The position numbers and the translations under genes were made by a program. Source: Nocardioides baculatus (GTDB taxonomy: Bacteria; Actinomycetota; Actinomycetes; Propionibacteriales; Nocardioidaceae). Taken from it: DNA of 64,000 nucleotides. Each line of letters opens with the position of its first letter. Positions within the stretch are counted from its first letter, which is position 1. The DNA lies in contig NZ_JAERSG010000002.1 of the NCBI RefSeq assembly GCF_016735675.1, positions 1 through 64,000 of the forward strand, given 5' to 3'. This document shows, piece by piece, positions 25,810 through 34,172 of the stretch. Below the pieces are notes generated by a model. It saw only the letters and a list, made by a program, of their open reading frames with translations, searched no databases and had not been told where the DNA came from.

Positions 25810-27286
25810 CGCTGGTCGCCCTCTCGGTCAGTCGGTCGCTGAGCGCGTCGAGGGCAGGGTCGCCCAGGTAGCTCTGGATGGTGACGAGCTCCACGTCGGG
25901 TCGCGCGGCCCGCGCACGGTGGGCGAGGTCCTGGTGCACCACCACCAGGTCGGCGTCGTCCGGCACGGCCTCGATCGCCGCGTGCGTCACGCGTACGTCG
26001 TCGCGACCGACTCCTCGTAGCCGCTTGCCGAACGCGCTCGCGCCCATCGCGCTGCTGCCCATGCCGGCGTCGCAGGCGAAGACGATGCGACGTACGTCCG
26101 TCGCGACCCGGTCGGTGCCGGGCATGGCGCCGGCCAGGACGGCGTTGCCCTCCGCCTTCATCGCCCGGGAGCGCGCCGCCTGCTCGTCGAGGTCAGCGTC
26201 GTCGGCTCCGCCGCCGAGCTTGAGGATCACGGAGGTGATCAGGAAGCTGACCGCGGCCGCGACGACCACGCCGGCGACGACCCCGACGTGGTCACCGGGC
26301 GGGGTGAGCGCGAGGTAGGCGAAGATCGAGCCCGGGCTGGGGCCAGCGGTCAGGCCGACGCCGAACAGCATGAAGGTCGCGATGCCGGAGGCTCCGCCGG
26401 CGATCATCGCCAGGATCGTCAGCGGCTTCATCAGCACGTAGGGGAAGTAGATCTCGTGGATGCCTCCGAAGAAGTGGATGATCACCGCTCCCGGCGCGCT
26501 GTCGCGGATGACGCGGTTGGGGCCGAAGAGCCAGAACGCGAGGAGCAGGCCGAGGCCGGGGCCGGGGTTGGAGGCGACCATGAAGAAGATCGACTTGCCC
26601 TCGTCGGCCGCGACCTGGAGGCCCAGCGGGTAGTAGATGCCCTGGTCGATCACGTTGTTGAGGAACAGCACCTTGGCCGGCTCGTTGAGGATCGAGAGGA
26701 GCGGCAGCGCCCCGGTGTCGACAAGGGCGTTGATCGCACGGAGCAGCTGGTCGTTCAGGGCGCTGATGACGGGACCGACGACACGGTAGGACCCCACGAT
26801 CAGGCCGAGTCCGAGGATGCCGAGGGTGAAGTTGTTGACGACCATCTCGAATCCCGAGCGGATGCGGGGCTCGAGCACCTCGTCGACCTTCTTGATCAGC
26901 CACGCGCTGAGCGGGCCCATGATCATGGCGCCGAGGAACATCGGGATGTCGGCGCCCACGATCAGTCCGATGGTGCCGATCGCGCCGGCGACGCCACCGC
27001 GGTGCCCGTGCACCAGGCGTCCGCCGGTGAAGGCGAGCAGCAGGGGCAGCAGGTAGGTGATCATCGGGCCGACCGGCTTGGCCAGGTCCTCGTTGGGCAG
27101 CCAGCCGGTCGGGATGAAGAGGGCGGTCAGCAGGCCCCAGGCGATGAACGCGCCGACGTTGGGGATGACCATCGCGGTCAGGAAGCCGCCGAAGGCCTGG
27201 ATGCGTGCACGCGGCCCGGCGCCGGACGCGCCTCCCGGGTCGGGTCCGCGGAACTGTGCCGGGACGTGGTCGTTCGGTTGGCTCAT
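25796..27286 (-). CDS. PTS mannitol-type IICB permease (MtlA/CmtA family)
   Basis: 496 residues. The IIC domain (about residues 25-360) has the mannitol-family pattern FGGFLTAMVIPNVGAFIAWG, GRLVHGHRGGVAGAIGTIG and FFGGIHEIYFPYVLMKP with its essential GIHEIYF motif. The IIB domain at the C-terminus has the phospho-Cys in RIVFACDAGMGSSAMGA. The IIA domain found in E. coli MtlA is missing, as in CmtA. ATG at 27286 with AAGGAGAG; ATGA overlap with the kinase gene upstream. Substrate: a hexitol or similar; not certainly mannitol. Confidence 0.9.
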   Translation of the reverse strand: MSQPNDHVPAQFRGPDPGGASGAGPRARIQAFGGFLTAMVIPNVGAFIAWGLLTALFIPTGWLPNEDLAKPVGPMITYLLPLLLAFTGGRLVHGHRGGVAGAIGTIGLIVGADIPMFLGAMIMGPLSAWLIKKVDEVLEPRIRSGFEMVVNNFTLGILGLGLIVGSYRVVGPVISALNDQLLRAINALVDTGALPLLSILNEPAKVLFLNNVIDQGIYYPLGLQVAADEGKSIFFMVASNPGPGLGLLLAFWLFGPNRVIRDSAPGAVIIHFFGGIHEIYFPYVLMKPLTILAMIAGGASGIATFMLFGVGLTAGPSPGSIFAYLALTPPGDHVGVVAGVVVAAAVSFLITSVILKLGGGADDADLDEQAARSRAMKAEGNAVLAGAMPGTDRVATDVRRIVFACDAGMGSSAMGASAFGKRLRGVGRDDVRVTHAAIEAVPDDADLVVVHQDLAHRARAARPDVELVTIQSYLGDPALDALSDRLTERATSDVEH

Positions 27287-28050
27287 CGCATCTCTCCTTG
27301 CTGGATGGTCTGGATGGTTCCGTCGTTCTGGACGGCGAGCGCCAGATCGACCGTGCTGAAGTCGGAGGAGCCCAGCACCCGATCGATGTTGGGTCGGTCG
27401 CTGCGCTCGAAGAAGGCGGCCGCCTCGGCGGGGTCGAGACCGCCGCGCACCTTGCGCTCGATCAGGCGCTTGCGAAGGAGAGCGGGGTCTGCGGTGAGGA
27501 GCACCACGCCGGAAGCGTGGTCCACGAGGTCGCGCCACCCCGGCTCGTCGAGGAGCAACCAGTTGCCCTCCACGACGAGGAGGTCGGCGGTGACGGGGGC
27601 GGCGTCCGGAACGACGTCGTGCACGCGGCGGTCGTACGCCGGCCACGCGAGGTCGCGCTCGGCCGAGGCGTCGAGGTGGCGTGCGAGTCCCTCGACGTCG
27701 AAGGTCTGCGGTGCTCCCTTGAAGGCGCTGAGCGGGACCGCGCCGGACGGGGTGCTGACGTAGTGGGTCGCCAGGTGGTCGTGGGGGAGGTGGAAGCCGT
27801 CGATGCCGACTGCCTGGACGGCGAGCGGGTGCGGCGCGCGGCCGGCGGCGTCGGCCATGACGGCCGCGAGGGTGGACTTGCCGACACCGGGAGGCCCCAC
27901 CATGAAGACGAAGGCGCGCCGGGAGGCGCGTGGGCGGGCGGCGACCTCGGTGAGGAACGGCACGAGCACCGCCTCGAGCAGGTGCGCGTCGACCTGGACC
28001 TCCACGTCGAGGCCGTTGACCAGCAGCCGCGTGGGCGGGTGGGGCGACAT
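27283..28050 (-). CDS. P-loop sugar/nucleoside kinase-like protein, YggC type
   Basis: 255 residues. Walker A FMVGPPGVGKSTLAAV near residue 50, then QAVGIDGFHLPHDHL, a conserved acceptor-side motif of the uridine kinase/pantothenate kinase superfamily, AYDRRVHDVVPDA, and the lid region RKRLIERKVRGG. E. coli YggC, next to cmtAB and yggP, has the same layout, and the gene company here is alike. The true substrate is unknown; a sugar or sugar-derivative kinase is the reasonable guess. First gene of the PTS operon; ATG at 28050 has GGAGATG upstream, followed 16 bases away by the putative operator. Confidence 0.8.
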   Translation of the reverse strand: MSPHPPTRLLVNGLDVEVQVDAHLLEAVLVPFLTEVAARPRASRRAFVFMVGPPGVGKSTLAAVMADAAGRAPHPLAVQAVGIDGFHLPHDHLATHYVSTPSGAVPLSAFKGAPQTFDVEGLARHLDASAERDLAWPAYDRRVHDVVPDAAPVTADLLVVEGNWLLLDEPGWRDLVDHASGVVLLTADPALLRKRLIERKVRGGLDPAEAAAFFERSDRPNIDRVLGSSDFSTVDLALAVQNDGTIQTIQQGEMR

Positions 28051-28066
28051 GGTGTCATCTCCGATC

Positions 28067-28097
28067 GCTCATTTGAGCAATTCTGCACATTTGAGTG
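28067..28097 (-). promoter_or_regulatory. Putative SorC-type operator upstream of the PTS operon
   Basis: Two related sites, GCTCATTTGAGC (28067-28078, perfect palindrome) and CACATTTGAGTG (28086-28097), repeat CATTTGAG with a 19-bp period, close to two helical turns. They lie 17 to 47 bases before the kinase start, and the only local regulator is the SorC protein encoded just upstream, whose family binds such spaced repeats. This AT-rich patch stands out from its surroundings. Confidence 0.55.
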
Positions 28098-28229
28098 ATC
28101 TGGATTACAGCACCGTCCTCCGGGCACGTCAAGGGCCCGCAGCCGCCTGGGTGCGTGCGGGGGATGGGCCCGGGGCGTCGGGCTGAGGGGGTGCTGCGAC
28201 GGTCGGGCGTGGTCACCGACCCGTGCTGG

Positions 28230-29171
28230 CTAGCGCTCGACGGGTCGCAGCCGGAGCAGCGCCGCAGCGCAGCGATCGTCCGTGACGAGGCTGCGCACGA
28301 TGCCCGATCGGCTGACCGCGGCGATGGCGGCCGCCTTCTCCGCAGAGCCGGCGACAGCCATGACGCGCGGCGTGCGGCGCAGCTCGTCCGCGCTCACCGA
28401 GACGCGCCTGCGACTGAGAGAGGTCTCGATGACAGACCCGTCCTCGCGGAAGAAGATCCCCGCCACCTCGGCGACGGCGCCCTCGCGCTCCAGCTCTGCT
28501 CGCTCGTGCTCGCGCAGCAGCGGTCCCAGCTGGGTGATGGGCGGGTCCCACGAGCCGACTGCGACGACGGCGAGCGACAGCTCGGAGTAGCGACGCAGGG
28601 CCGCCTCGATGGACGGGTCGCTGCGGAAGGTCGCGGCGGCCTCCTCGGAGGCTGCGAAGAGAGGCGCGAAGACGGCGACCGCATCCACCGAGGAGCGTCC
28701 GCTGATGCGCCGGATGACCTCCACCGGCGACTGACGCAGGTCGTTGCCGACGGTGCCGGTGAGCTGGATGACGGTGCTCGGCGGGAGCGCAGGCAGTTCC
28801 TCACCGATCGCGACGAGGGTCCGGCCCCAGGTGAGGCCGAGGACGTCACCCTCGCGGATGGCGCGGGCGATGCGGGGGGCTGCAGCGCGGGCGAGGCGGC
28901 GGCGGTTGTCATCGCCGGACTCCCCGGCGGTGACGACCACGCAGTCGTCGAGGCCGAGGTGGGCGGCCAGGTCGGCGGACAGGTCATCCCGGGGCTCGTC
29001 CAGGTCGTGGATCTGGATGGTGACGACGCCGAGCTCGCGCGCCTGCTGCAGGAGCCTCGCGACGCGGAACCGGCTGATGGAGAACTCGTCGGCGAGCTCG
29101 GTCTTCGAGGCGTCCTCAAGGTAGAACCGGCGCGCGATCGACGTCAGCTTGCGCCACTGCGCCTCGTCCAC
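28230..29171 (-). CDS. SorC/DeoR-type (sugar-binding) transcriptional regulator
   Basis: 313 residues. The N-terminal helix-turn-helix is LADEFSISRFRVARLLQQAR ELGVV; residues 65-313 are the SorC sugar-binding domain, an NagB-like fold, with GLTWGRTLVAIG and QLTGTVGNDLRQSPVEVIRR, which in relatives binds the phosphorylated sugar. GTG start with GAGGGGG upstream. It lies directly upstream of the PTS operon on the same strand, with 179 bases between, and most likely controls it through the repeats at 28067-28097. Repressor or activator status is not readable. Confidence 0.9.
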   Translation of the reverse strand: MDEAQWRKLTSIARRFYLEDASKTELADEFSISRFRVARLLQQARELGVVTIQIHDLDEPRDDLSADLAAHLGLDDCVVVTAGESGDDNRRRLARAAAPRIARAIREGDVLGLTWGRTLVAIGEELPALPPSTVIQLTGTVGNDLRQSPVEVIRRISGRSSVDAVAVFAPLFAASEEAAATFRSDPSIEAALRRYSELSLAVVAVGSWDPPITQLGPLLREHERAELEREGAVAEVAGIFFREDGSVIETSLSRRRVSVSADELRRTPRVMAVAGSAEKAAAIAAVSRSGIVRSLVTDDRCAAALLRLRPVER

Positions 29172-29204
29172 TGCGGCCCCCTCGCTCGGTGTGCGTCGAC
29201 GGAA

Positions 29205-29235
29205 GAAGGCCAGGTCCCGTCGGGGCCTGGCCTTC
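29205..29235 (-). terminator. Terminator of tRNA-Lys
   Basis: Perfect 10-bp stem GAAGGCCAGG / CCTGGCCTTC with inner CCC/GGG and a GTCG loop, starting 5 bases beyond the 3' CCA of tRNA-Lys. Confidence 0.75.
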
Positions 29236-29240
29236 TCGAG

Positions 29241-29316
<76 letters not shown>

Positions 29317-29382
29317 GTGCGGTGAAGCGAGTAGAACTCTACAGGCCGGTGACGGGCAGGCGAAATCGGGCTCCGGCTCCGC

Positions 29383-30951
29383 TCACAGGTCGGCGAGGAC
29401 GGCCTGCGCGGCGTTGTGTCCGCCCAGTCCCGACACGGCTCCGCCGCGGCGCGCGCCGGACCCGCAGAGCAGGACTGCGTCGTGCCCGGTCTGCACACCC
29501 CACTGCTGGGCGGGGGTGTCGAGGCGTGACCGGTTGGGCGCCCACGGCCACTCGAGGTCGCCGTGGAAGATGTGGCCGCCGGGCATCGCGAGGTCCTTCT
29601 CGACGTCCTGCGGGATCTTCGCCTCGATGCACGGGTTGCCGTCGGCGTCCTTCGCGAGGCAGTCCGACAGGGGCTCGGCGAGCACGGCGTCGATCGAGGC
29701 GAGCGCGCGACGGACGGCGGTGTCGCGGGCGCCGGGATCGGTGTCGAACAGCCCGGCCGGCACGTGCAGGCCGAAGTAGGTCAGCGTGTGCGCGGAGCCG
29801 GCGCGGTCGCCGAGGATCGAGGGGTCGGTGAGGCTGTGGCAGTAGACCTCGCCCGGCATCGGGTCGGGCACCCGGCCGCCGGCAGCGGCGTCGTACGCCC
29901 GCTCGAGCTGGGTGTAGTCCTCGGCGAGGTGCAGCGTGCCAGCGAACGCAACCTCCGGGTCGGCCCCGGAGCGCAGCGCGGGGAGCCGATCAAGGAGGAA
30001 GTTGATCTTGAGCTGCGATCCGGCCGGCTTCGTCTCGGCCTCCTCGCCCTCGCCGAGCAGGATCCGCAGCACCCACGGGGCCACGCCCGCGAGCACCCGG
30101 CGGCCCGTGACCGAGTGCTGGCCGCTGCCGTCGTGCCAGCTGACCTCGGCGCCGTCGGGGCCGGGGGTGATGGCGCTGACGCCGGCGCCCGTGATGATCT
30201 CGGCGCCGGCCTCGACGGCCGCCTTCGCGAGGGCGTCTGTGACCGCGCCCATCCCGCCGATCGGCACCCGCCACTCGCCGGTGCCGTTGCCGATCAGGTG
30301 GTAGAGGAAGCAGCGGTTCTGGACCAGTGACACGTCGTCCATCGAGGCGAAGGTCCCGATCAGCGCGTCCGTCGCGACGACGCCACGGACGGTGTCGTCG
30401 GTGAAGCGCGACGTGATCGCCCGGCCGAGCGGCTGCTCCACGACGTCGGCCCACGTGCCCGCGTCGACCAGCGAGCGGATGTCGCGCTCGAGGGGGAGGG
30501 GCTGCATGAGGGTCGGCGCCACCACCTCGGCGAGCCGGCCGACCTCGGCGTAGAACGCCTGCCAGGCGGCGTACTCCTCGTCGCCACCGGTGAGGTCGCG
30601 GAACGACGCACGTGTCGCCTCGCCCTCGGGGCGCTCGACGAGCAGGCCGCCGGAGCGCTCGCCGCGCAGCCAGGGGGTGTACGACGCCGTGGTGCGCGAG
30701 GCGAGCCGGACGTCGAGGCCAAGGTCGGCCATCAGCTGCTCGGGCATCAGGCTGACGAGGTAGGAGTAGCGCGACAGGCGGGCGGGGTGGCCGGAGAAGG
30801 GCTCGACGGACACCGCGGCGCCACCGGTGTGGTCGAGGCGCTCGAGCACCACGACGGACAGGCCGGCGCGGGCGAGGTAGGCGGCGCTGACCAGCGCGTT
30901 GTGACCGCCGCCGACCACGACGACGTCATAGGACTGGGAGCCGGAAAGCAT
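29383..30951 (-). CDS. FAD-dependent oxidoreductase of the phytoene-desaturase/PYROXD2 group
   Basis: 522 residues. Dinucleotide-binding motif YDVVVVGGGHNALVSAAYLA with the downstream acidic residue of VVVLERLDHTGGAA. The C-terminal FAD block CGSGARRGGAVSGLGGHNAA is the mark of the PYROXD2/CrtI-like amine-oxidase superfamily. No carotenoid gene is nearby, so I do not call it a phytoene desaturase. The ATG at 30951 has TACGTT 6 nt before it, fitting a leaderless start. Divergent from the universal stress protein gene, with a DosR-like palindrome between them. Substrate unknown. Confidence 0.87.
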   Translation of the reverse strand: MLSGSQSYDVVVVGGGHNALVSAAYLARAGLSVVVLERLDHTGGAAVSVEPFSGHPARLSRYSYLVSLMPEQLMADLGLDVRLASRTTASYTPWLRGERSGGLLVERPEGEATRASFRDLTGGDEEYAAWQAFYAEVGRLAEVVAPTLMQPLPLERDIRSLVDAGTWADVVEQPLGRAITSRFTDDTVRGVVATDALIGTFASMDDVSLVQNRCFLYHLIGNGTGEWRVPIGGMGAVTDALAKAAVEAGAEIITGAGVSAITPGPDGAEVSWHDGSGQHSVTGRRVLAGVAPWVLRILLGEGEEAETKPAGSQLKINFLLDRLPALRSGADPEVAFAGTLHLAEDYTQLERAYDAAAGGRVPDPMPGEVYCHSLTDPSILGDRAGSAHTLTYFGLHVPAGLFDTDPGARDTAVRRALASIDAVLAEPLSDCLAKDADGNPCIEAKIPQDVEKDLAMPGGHIFHGDLEWPWAPNRSRLDTPAQQWGVQTGHDAVLLCGSGARRGGAVSGLGGHNAAQAVLADL

Positions 30952-30996
30952 CCGGACAACGTAGTCCCTCCTCCGGGTCCTTCGCCTGCCGCCACC

Positions 30997-31010
30997 GGGT
31001 CCAAGGACCC
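30997..31010. promoter_or_regulatory. Perfect palindrome between divergent genes, DosR/DevR-box-like
   Basis: GGGTCCAAGGACCC is a perfect 14-bp palindrome with the length, G/C flanks and A/T centre of the DosR box core (GGGACTWWAGTCCC), differing at the fourth and sixth base of each half. It lies 62 bases before the universal stress protein gene, a gene class commonly in DosR-type regulons. No DosR homologue is in the window. Confidence 0.4.
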
Positions 31011-31071
31011 TTTGCGCCGGTGGTACCAGCGGCGGACAGTGGATCCACCAGGACCAGTGGAGGAGGACGTC

Positions 31072-31995
31072 ATGACCGAGCAGCTGTCCCACGGACGACC
31101 CGTCGTCGTCGGGGTGGGGACGACGGAGGTGGACTCCGCCCTCGAGTACGCCGCCGAGGAGGCGGTGCGCGACGGGTGCGACCTGCACCTCGTGCACGCC
31201 GTCCACCTGATGCCCGACGGACCGCGGGGCCCGCTCGTCCCGCAGGCCGACCTCGACCTGTGGGGACGCGAGACGCTGGACCGTGCCGTGAAGTCGGCCG
31301 AGGAGCTCGTGGCCGGCGCCGTGCCGGTGACCCACGAGCTGCGCCACGGCACGCCGGTCGAGGTGCTGACGGACGTCGCCGCCACGGCCCGCATGCTCGT
31401 GCTCGAGCACCGCCACCTCTCGCGGGTGGCCCGCGTCGTCAACCGCACCATTGCCGGCGGTGTCGCCGCCCGCGTGCGGGTGCCGGTCGTGGCCGTGCCC
31501 AGTGGCTGGAAGCGGTCCGACGGCGCTCCCACCGTCGTCGTCGGTGTCGACGTGCCGGAGCGCTCGGCGCAGGTGCTGTCGGCGGCCGTGGCCGAGTCCC
31601 GTGCGCGGGGCGCGTCGCTGACCGTGGTGCACTCGTGGGCGATGCCCGTGCACGAGGGAGTGCCCGTCGAGCCTGCCGAGCGGGCGCGCTGGACCGACCG
31701 GTCCAGGGCCGAGGTGCGTGCGGCGCTCGACGCGCTGGGCGACGAGTCCGTGGCGATCGAGGCCGAGGTCGTGGTCCACCCCGGGCGCGCCATCGAGGCG
31801 ATCCTCGACGCCGCGGAGGGGGCCGACCTGCTCGTGATCGGTCGCCACGACCCGCTCGTGCCGTACGGCTCCCACATCGGTCCGGTCGCCCGAGCGGTGC
31901 TCCGCGAGGCCACGTGCCCGGTCCTGCTCGCCAGCCCGGAGGGGTCACGCCGCACGGCGGTGCCGGCCGGGATCAGCGGCCGGCACGGCTCCTGA
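31072..31995 (+). CDS. Universal stress protein, two UspA domains
   Basis: 307 residues formed by two tandem Usp domains (about 10-145 and 155-295). The second has the ATP-binding G-2x-G-9x-G-(S/T)-type segment VIGRHDPLVPYGSHIGPVARAVLR; in the first, LEHRHLSRVARVVNRTIAGG is degenerate, so only one domain may bind nucleotide. Tandem Usp proteins of this length are typical of mycobacterial and related dormancy regulons. ATG at 31072 has GGAGGAGG. Convergent with the SulP gene; the stop codons share a hairpin. Confidence 0.9.
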   Translation: MTEQLSHGRPVVVGVGTTEVDSALEYAAEEAVRDGCDLHLVHAVHLMPDGPRGPLVPQADLDLWGRETLDRAVKSAEELVAGAVPVTHELRHGTPVEVLTDVAATARMLVLEHRHLSRVARVVNRTIAGGVAARVRVPVVAVPSGWKRSDGAPTVVVGVDVPERSAQVLSAAVAESRARGASLTVVHSWAMPVHEGVPVEPAERARWTDRSRAEVRAALDALGDESVAIEAEVVVHPGRAIEAILDAAEGADLLVIGRHDPLVPYGSHIGPVARAVLREATCPVLLASPEGSRRTAVPAGISGRHGS

Positions 31996-32015
31996 CCGAC
32001 GCCCGGTCGGGTCAG
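31992..32015. terminator. Bidirectional terminator hairpin between usp and sulP
   Basis: CTGACCGAC (31992-32000) pairs with GGTCGGGTCAG (32005-32015) apart from one bulged G. It covers the ends of two convergent genes whose stops are 16 bases apart. Confidence 0.45.
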
Positions 32016-33526
32016 TGCGCGGGGAGTGACCCGGTGAGGCGCTGGTGTCGCTCGGCGCTCGCCGGGTCGAGCCCGACGATGTCCACCCGGGTGCCGCGTC
32101 GCTCGTACTTGGTGGTGATGGCGTCGAGCGACGCCACCGTCGAGGCGTCCCAGACGTGGGCGTTCGTCAGGTCGATCACCACGCGGTCGGGGTCCGCGGC
32201 GTAGTCGAACTGGGTGTAGAGGTCGTTGCTCGAGGCGAAGAACAGCTCGCCGGCGACGCGGTAAACGGCCGTCACGTGGCCCTCGGCGTCCTCGCCGAGC
32301 TCGCGGTGGGTCTCCGTGAGGTGCGCGACGCGCCGGGCGAAGAGGGTCATCGCGACCAGGACGCCGACCCCGACGCCGATCGCCAGGTTGTGGCTCAGCA
32401 CCGTCACGACGACAGTGGACGCCATCACGGTCGTCTCCGACTTCGGCATCCGGCGCAGCGTCGCCGGGCGGACCGAGTGCCAGTCGAAGGTGCCGACCGA
32501 CACCATCACCATCACGGCGACGAGCGCGGCCATCGGGATCAGCGCGACGACGTCGCCGAAGCCGACGACCAGGACGAGCAGGAAGACGCCGGCCAGGAAG
32601 GTGGAGAGCCGCGTGCGCGCGCCGGAGGCCTTCACGTTGATCATCGTCTGGCCGATCATCGCGCAGCCGCCCATGCCGCCGAAGAGGCCGGTGACGATGT
32701 TGGCGCCGCCCTGCCCCCACGCCTCGCGGGACTTGTCGGAGTGGGTGTCGGTGATGTCGTCCACCAGCTTGGCGGTGAGCAGCGACTCGAGCAGGCCGAC
32801 CAGCGCCATCGCGACGGCGTACGGAGCAATGGTCTGCAGCGTCTCGAGGGTCCACGGCACGTCGGGGACGACCAGCGACGGCAGGCTGTCGGGCAGCTCG
32901 CCCTCGTCGCCGACGGTCGGCACCGTGATCGTCGCGAGGAGCGTGAAGGCGGTGAGCGCGACGATGGCGACCAGCGGAGCCGGTACGACGTCGGACACCC
33001 GCGGCAGGCCGACGATGACGGCGATGCCGACGGCGACCATCGGGTAGACCAGCCACGGCACGTCCACGAGGTGGGGGACCTGCGCGAGGAAGATCAGGAT
33101 CGCGAGCGCGTTGACGAAGCCGACCATCACCGATCGCGGGATGAACCGCATCAGCCGGGCCACCCCGAGCAGGCCGAGGACGACCTGGATCACACCGCCG
33201 AGGAGCACCGTCGCGACGAGGAAGTCCATGCCGTGCTCGCGCGCGACGGGCGCGATCACGAGCGCGATCGCCCCGGTCGCCGCCGAGATCATGGCCGGAC
33301 GGCCGCCGAGGAAGGCGATCGAGACCGCCATCGTGAAGGAGGCGAAGAGCCCGACGCGCGGATCCACGCCGGCGATGATCGAGAACGAGATGGCTTCCGG
33401 GATGAGTGCGAGCGCCACCACGAGGCCGGCCAGCACCTCGGTGCGCAGCAGCCGGGGGGAGCGGAACGCGTCGCGGACGGTGGGTCCGGATGCGGCGGGG
33501 GAGACGGTCGGGGCAGACTGGGGCAC
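32012..33526 (-). CDS. SulP family anion transporter with STAS domain
   Basis: 504 residues. The membrane part (about 15-400) has ALALIPEAISFSIIAGVDPRVGL, the family's sequence at helices 1-2, then FGGMGGCAMIGQTMINVKASG. The C-terminal STAS domain includes VVIDLTNAHVWDASTVASLD. Members move sulfate, bicarbonate or organic anions; the ion is not readable. GTG 33526 has TAGAGT 8 nt before it; the alternative GTG at 33547 would place the start inside the operator-like dyad shared with the divergent MerR gene. Regulation by that MerR protein is likely. Confidence 0.88.
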   Translation of the reverse strand: MPQSAPTVSPAASGPTVRDAFRSPRLLRTEVLAGLVVALALIPEAISFSIIAGVDPRVGLFASFTMAVSIAFLGGRPAMISAATGAIALVIAPVAREHGMDFLVATVLLGGVIQVVLGLLGVARLMRFIPRSVMVGFVNALAILIFLAQVPHLVDVPWLVYPMVAVGIAVIVGLPRVSDVVPAPLVAIVALTAFTLLATITVPTVGDEGELPDSLPSLVVPDVPWTLETLQTIAPYAVAMALVGLLESLLTAKLVDDITDTHSDKSREAWGQGGANIVTGLFGGMGGCAMIGQTMINVKASGARTRLSTFLAGVFLLVLVVGFGDVVALIPMAALVAVMVMVSVGTFDWHSVRPATLRRMPKSETTVMASTVVVTVLSHNLAIGVGVGVLVAMTLFARRVAHLTETHRELGEDAEGHVTAVYRVAGELFFASSNDLYTQFDYAADPDRVVIDLTNAHVWDASTVASLDAITTKYERRGTRVDIVGLDPASAERHQRLTGSLPAH

Positions 33527-33540
33527 GAGCAGGAACTCTA

Positions 33541-33555
33541 ACCTCACGTAAGGGT
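33541..33555. promoter_or_regulatory. MerR-type dyad in the sulP/merR intergenic region
   Basis: ACCTCACGTAAGGGT is an imperfect dyad centred on ACGT, placed between TAGAGT (sulP -10 candidate, minus strand) and TAGGTT (merR -10 candidate, 33555-33560). The position suits autoregulation and control of sulP by the MerR protein. Confidence 0.45.
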
Positions 33556-33564
33556 AGGTTTGAA

Positions 33565-33945
33565 ATGCCCGTCATGCACATCGGCGAGGTGGCCGCGCGC
33601 ACCGAGCTGTCGTTGCGCAGCCTGCGGCACTGGGAGGAGGTCGGCCTCCTCCAGCCCTCGGGGCGCACCGAGGGTGGCTTCCGGCTCTACACCGAGGCGG
33701 ACGTGGAGAAGATCCTGGTGATCCGCCGCATGAAGCCCCTCGGCTTCAGCCTCGAGCAGATGAAGGACGTGATGCGCGACCTCGAGGTCCTGGCGGACCC
33801 GGGCGCGACCGCGGCCGACCGCGACGACGTACGCACGCGGCTGGACGCGATCCGCGCCGAGGCGACCGAACGCCGACTGGCGCTGGTGCGGCAGCTCGAC
33901 ATGGCCGACGAGTTCCTCGCCCTCATCGACGCCCAGTCCGACTGA
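33565..33945 (+). CDS. MerR family transcriptional regulator
   Basis: 126 residues (123 if it starts at the second ATG, 33574, which better suits the position of TAGGTT). The winged helix-turn-helix MHIGEVAARTELSLRSLRHWEEVGLL is followed by the MerR signature GFRLYTEADVEKILVIRRMKPLGFSLEQ and a C-terminal coiled coil. It has no cysteines for metal sensing, so the signal is probably organic or via protein contact. Divergent to sulP with a shared dyad, so sulP is the natural target. Confidence 0.9.
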   Translation: MPVMHIGEVAARTELSLRSLRHWEEVGLLQPSGRTEGGFRLYTEADVEKILVIRRMKPLGFSLEQMKDVMRDLEVLADPGATAADRDDVRTRLDAIRAEATERRLALVRQLDMADEFLALIDAQSD

Positions 33946-33960
33946 GCCGGACCAGGCGCC

Positions 33961-34140
33961 TCAGCGACCGAAGAGCCGCGCGAGGAAGCCGCCACCGCCG
34001 GCGGCTGCCTTCTCCTCGGCGCTGTGCTGGCCGTTGCACCAGTCCTTCGCCGGGACGCCGGCCCTGACCTGCGCGACGTGCTGGCCGCAACCGGCCCAGG
34101 TGGTCTTGCCGCAGGTCTTGCAGCGGGTGGGACGACACAT
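33961..34140 (-). CDS. Small Cys-rich (zinc-ribbon-like) protein
   Basis: 59 residues starting MCRPTRCKTCGKTTWAGCGQ; five cysteines, including Cys-x-x-Cys, a later Cys/His pair (AGCGQH) and WCNGQH, suggest one zinc site. The C-terminus ends GGGGFLARLFGR. I know similar short proteins as common, unnamed actinobacterial genes. ATG at 34140 has a perfect AAGGAG site. It is the last gene of the rhodanese-TauE operon, 32 bases after TauE, so a thiol or sulfur-related role is possible but unproven. Confidence 0.75.
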   Translation of the reverse strand: MCRPTRCKTCGKTTWAGCGQHVAQVRAGVPAKDWCNGQHSAEEKAAAGGGGFLARLFGR

Positions 34141-34172
34141 GGTGGATCTCCTTCGTGGGTGGTGTGAGGATG

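Noticed and set aside
28098..28229. A small gene or RNA between the operator and the SorC gene
   Set aside because: No start codon with a binding site and no stable hairpin; likely just spacer.
29383..30951. Phytoene desaturase for carotenoid synthesis
   Set aside because: The fold fits, but the C-terminal block is of PYROXD2 type and no crtB, crtE or crtY gene is nearby.
30747..33668. A 973-codon minus-strand frame covering the stress protein and SulP region
   Set aside because: It is a frame-shifted or antisense reading of real genes with clear motifs; composition is Arg/Pro/Ala noise.
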